Source: CAWIVH01 sp963839475 (GTDB lineage Bacteria; Acidobacteriota; UBA6911). Taken from it: DNA of 64,000 bases. Location of the stretch: NCBI GenBank assembly GCA_963839475.1, contig CAWIVH010000015.1:186001-250000 (forward strand), written 5' to 3'. Of this stretch, positions 62,960 through 64,000 are shown in pieces. How positions within the stretch are numbered: position 1 is the first letter of the stretch; the number at the start of each line of letters is the position of its first letter. The position numbers and the translations under genes are program-made. The notes under the pieces are model-generated. The model did not search any database. It had not been told where the DNA came from and saw nothing but the letters and a program-made list of their open reading frames with translations.

Positions 62960-63714
62960 AAACGGACCGGCACGATGCTATCATCTTATCCAGCAACGAC
63001 GAACGCGAACTTCAAAAGCGATTTGTGGAAAAGTTCAAAGCGGCTCCATTGCCGGATGATGAAATCCTCCCGAATCTCGGCCTTTTCATGACATCAAAAG
63101 CGCTTTCCCGGGTGCTGTTTTTTTACGAGATATACCAGAAGATAATTCACACCCACGGCGTAGTTATGGAATTCGGAGTCCGGTGGGGACAAACGCTTTC
63201 GATCATGTCTGCCCTGCGCGGGATATTTGAACCGTTCAACCGCCATCGGAAAGTCATCGGTTTCGACACCTTCAGCGGATTTGCCGGCGTGAGCGAAAAG
63301 GATGGGACGCGCTCCAACACCAGGGACGGCTCTTTTTCGGTCGCTCCTATGTATCAGGACTATTTGGGCGAAATTCTTGATCTTCAGGAAAAAATGAACC
63401 CCATCCCTCATCTAAAAAAACATGAGTTGGTCCAAGGTGATGTGGCTGTCACGCTGCCGGACTATCTTGCGCGGCATCCCGAAACAATGGTTTCACTGGC
63501 CATTTTCGACCTCGACATCTACGCGCCGACCAAAGCCGCACTGCAGGCAATCCAGCCTCATCTTTTCAAGGGAAGCGTGCTTGTCTTCGACGAGTTATGT
63601 GATGACATCCTGCCCGGCGAAACCCTTGCGCTTCGGGAAACTCTCGGTTTGCGCGACCTGCGTGTGCAGCGGCTTCCCATGACGGCACGAGTTTCCTATG
63701 TGGTTCTGGAATAA
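62947..63714 (+). CDS. TylF-like sugar O-methyltransferase
   Basis: A 255-residue class I methyltransferase with MEFGVRWGQTLSIM, VIGFDTFSGFAGV and FDLDIYAPTKAALQ, the set seen in TylF/MycF macrocin-type sugar O-methyltransferases. The D-x-D and the late VFDELCDD segment supply the metal ligands. An AAGGA site lies four to five bases before the start. Its TAA shares its last A with the start of the transketolase gene (TAATG). Confidence 0.83.
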   Translation: MDQIKTDRHDAIILSSNDERELQKRFVEKFKAAPLPDDEILPNLGLFMTSKALSRVLFFYEIYQKIIHTHGVVMEFGVRWGQTLSIMSALRGIFEPFNRHRKVIGFDTFSGFAGVSEKDGTRSNTRDGSFSVAPMYQDYLGEILDLQEKMNPIPHLKKHELVQGDVAVTLPDYLARHPETMVSLAIFDLDIYAPTKAALQAIQPHLFKGSVLVFDELCDDILPGETLALRETLGLRDLRVQRLPMTARVSYVVLE

Positions 63715-64000
63715 TGGGCATGACACCTGATTGCAGAGACATCCGGAAAAATATCCTTTGGGTTTCCAAGGTCAGCGGACACGGGCATATTCCCACAAGT
63801 TTTTCCATCGTAGAGCCGCTGTATGCCATTTACGCATCGATGAGGCACCATCCAGCCGACACGGCATGGGAGGATCGTGACATCTTTATATTGAGCAAGG
63901 GGCATGGCGCCCTGGCGTACTATTGTGTCCTATCCCATTTCGGCTATTTCCCCCTGGAGATGCTACGGACATTCGGGCAATTCATGTCGGGCTATGGCTG
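63714..64000 (+). CDS. transketolase, N-terminal (TPP-binding) subunit, partial at window end
   Basis: The 95 visible codons read like the start of a split-type transketolase: VSKVSGHGHIPTSFSIVEP carries the first TPP-site histidines, and FILSKGHGALAYYCVL is the family's K-G-H-x-A-x-x-Y segment. The gene continues past the window. In a sugar-nucleotide operon such a gene is likely to supply or modify a sugar by two-carbon transfer, not to serve the pentose phosphate pathway. The ATG at 63714 overlaps the preceding stop by one base; an ATG at 63720 is also in frame. Confidence 0.85.
   Translation, partial: MGMTPDCRDIRKNILWVSKVSGHGHIPTSFSIVEPLYAIYASMRHHPADTAWEDRDIFILSKGHGALAYYCVLSHFGYFPLEMLRTFGQFMSGYG

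Noticed and set aside
1..64000. Transposases, integrases, CRISPR repeats, phage genes
   Set aside because: None was found on either strand; the relic genes are not flanked by recognisable insertion-sequence ends.

Overview
The window looks like a chromosomal segment of an uncultured, GC-rich, Gram-negative-type soil bacterium, most likely Acidobacteriota. The support is indirect. There is an outer-membrane DUF5916 protein with an N-terminal CBM9-like domain, a paired M16 protease locus, an RND/TolC pump run by a PadR regulator, paired GH105 hydrolases, and PQQ-type beta-propellers. No rRNA, tRNA, insertion sequence or CRISPR array was found, so the taxonomy is inference.

Layout. (1) 1-11,432, housekeeping and stress genes: left-edge small ORFs, a STAS-domain antagonist, a 43-aa basic protein, groES-groEL followed by an SPFH/prohibitin-like gene, a small zinc-finger protein, a Crp/Fnr regulator, a B12-binding radical SAM enzyme, a truncated second Crp/Fnr copy, an RRM protein, a cold-shock protein, a decayed alpha/beta hydrolase and an exported amidohydrolase. 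(2) 12,007-21,156: a metallophosphoesterase, a five-haem OmcA/MtrC-like cytochrome, and a padR-tolC-RND-MFP efflux operon on the minus strand. (3) 21,735-30,584: a DUF5916 outer-membrane protein, an active/inactive M16 peptidase pair, a lipocalin, and two PQQ-like propeller proteins. (4) 30,620-42,403, a carbohydrate island: two GH105 hydrolases face an operon of FGGY kinase, two tandem MtlD-like dehydrogenases and an MFS transporter, followed by a sulfatase and a serine hydrolase fused to a glycan-type C-terminal domain. (5) 42,678-64,000, a surface polysaccharide island: a frameshifted GT39-type transferase, an O-antigen ligase/TPR protein, a geranylgeranyl-reductase-like flavoprotein, an initiating sugar transferase and four glycosyltransferases on the minus strand. 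A divergent plus-strand operon follows: GT9, flippase, GDP-mannose-dehydratase-like SDR, heptose-kinase-like GHMP kinase, methyltransferase, Nudix, RmlC-like epimerase, SDR, TylF-like methyltransferase and the N-terminal part of a transketolase cut by the window end.

The region carries several gene relics. They are a glgC-like C-terminus at about 632-790, a Crp/Fnr copy without its N-terminal 70 residues, an Abhydrolase_10-type gene with an internal deletion, a GGDEF C-terminus at 42,678-42,836, and the GT39 frameshift. The two best leads are the sugar-nucleotide operon that combines heptose-type, epimerase, methyltransferase and transketolase genes, and the prenyl-reductase-like flavoprotein placed inside the glycan-assembly cluster.

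All family assignments come from reading motifs and overall similarity by eye. No database search was run.
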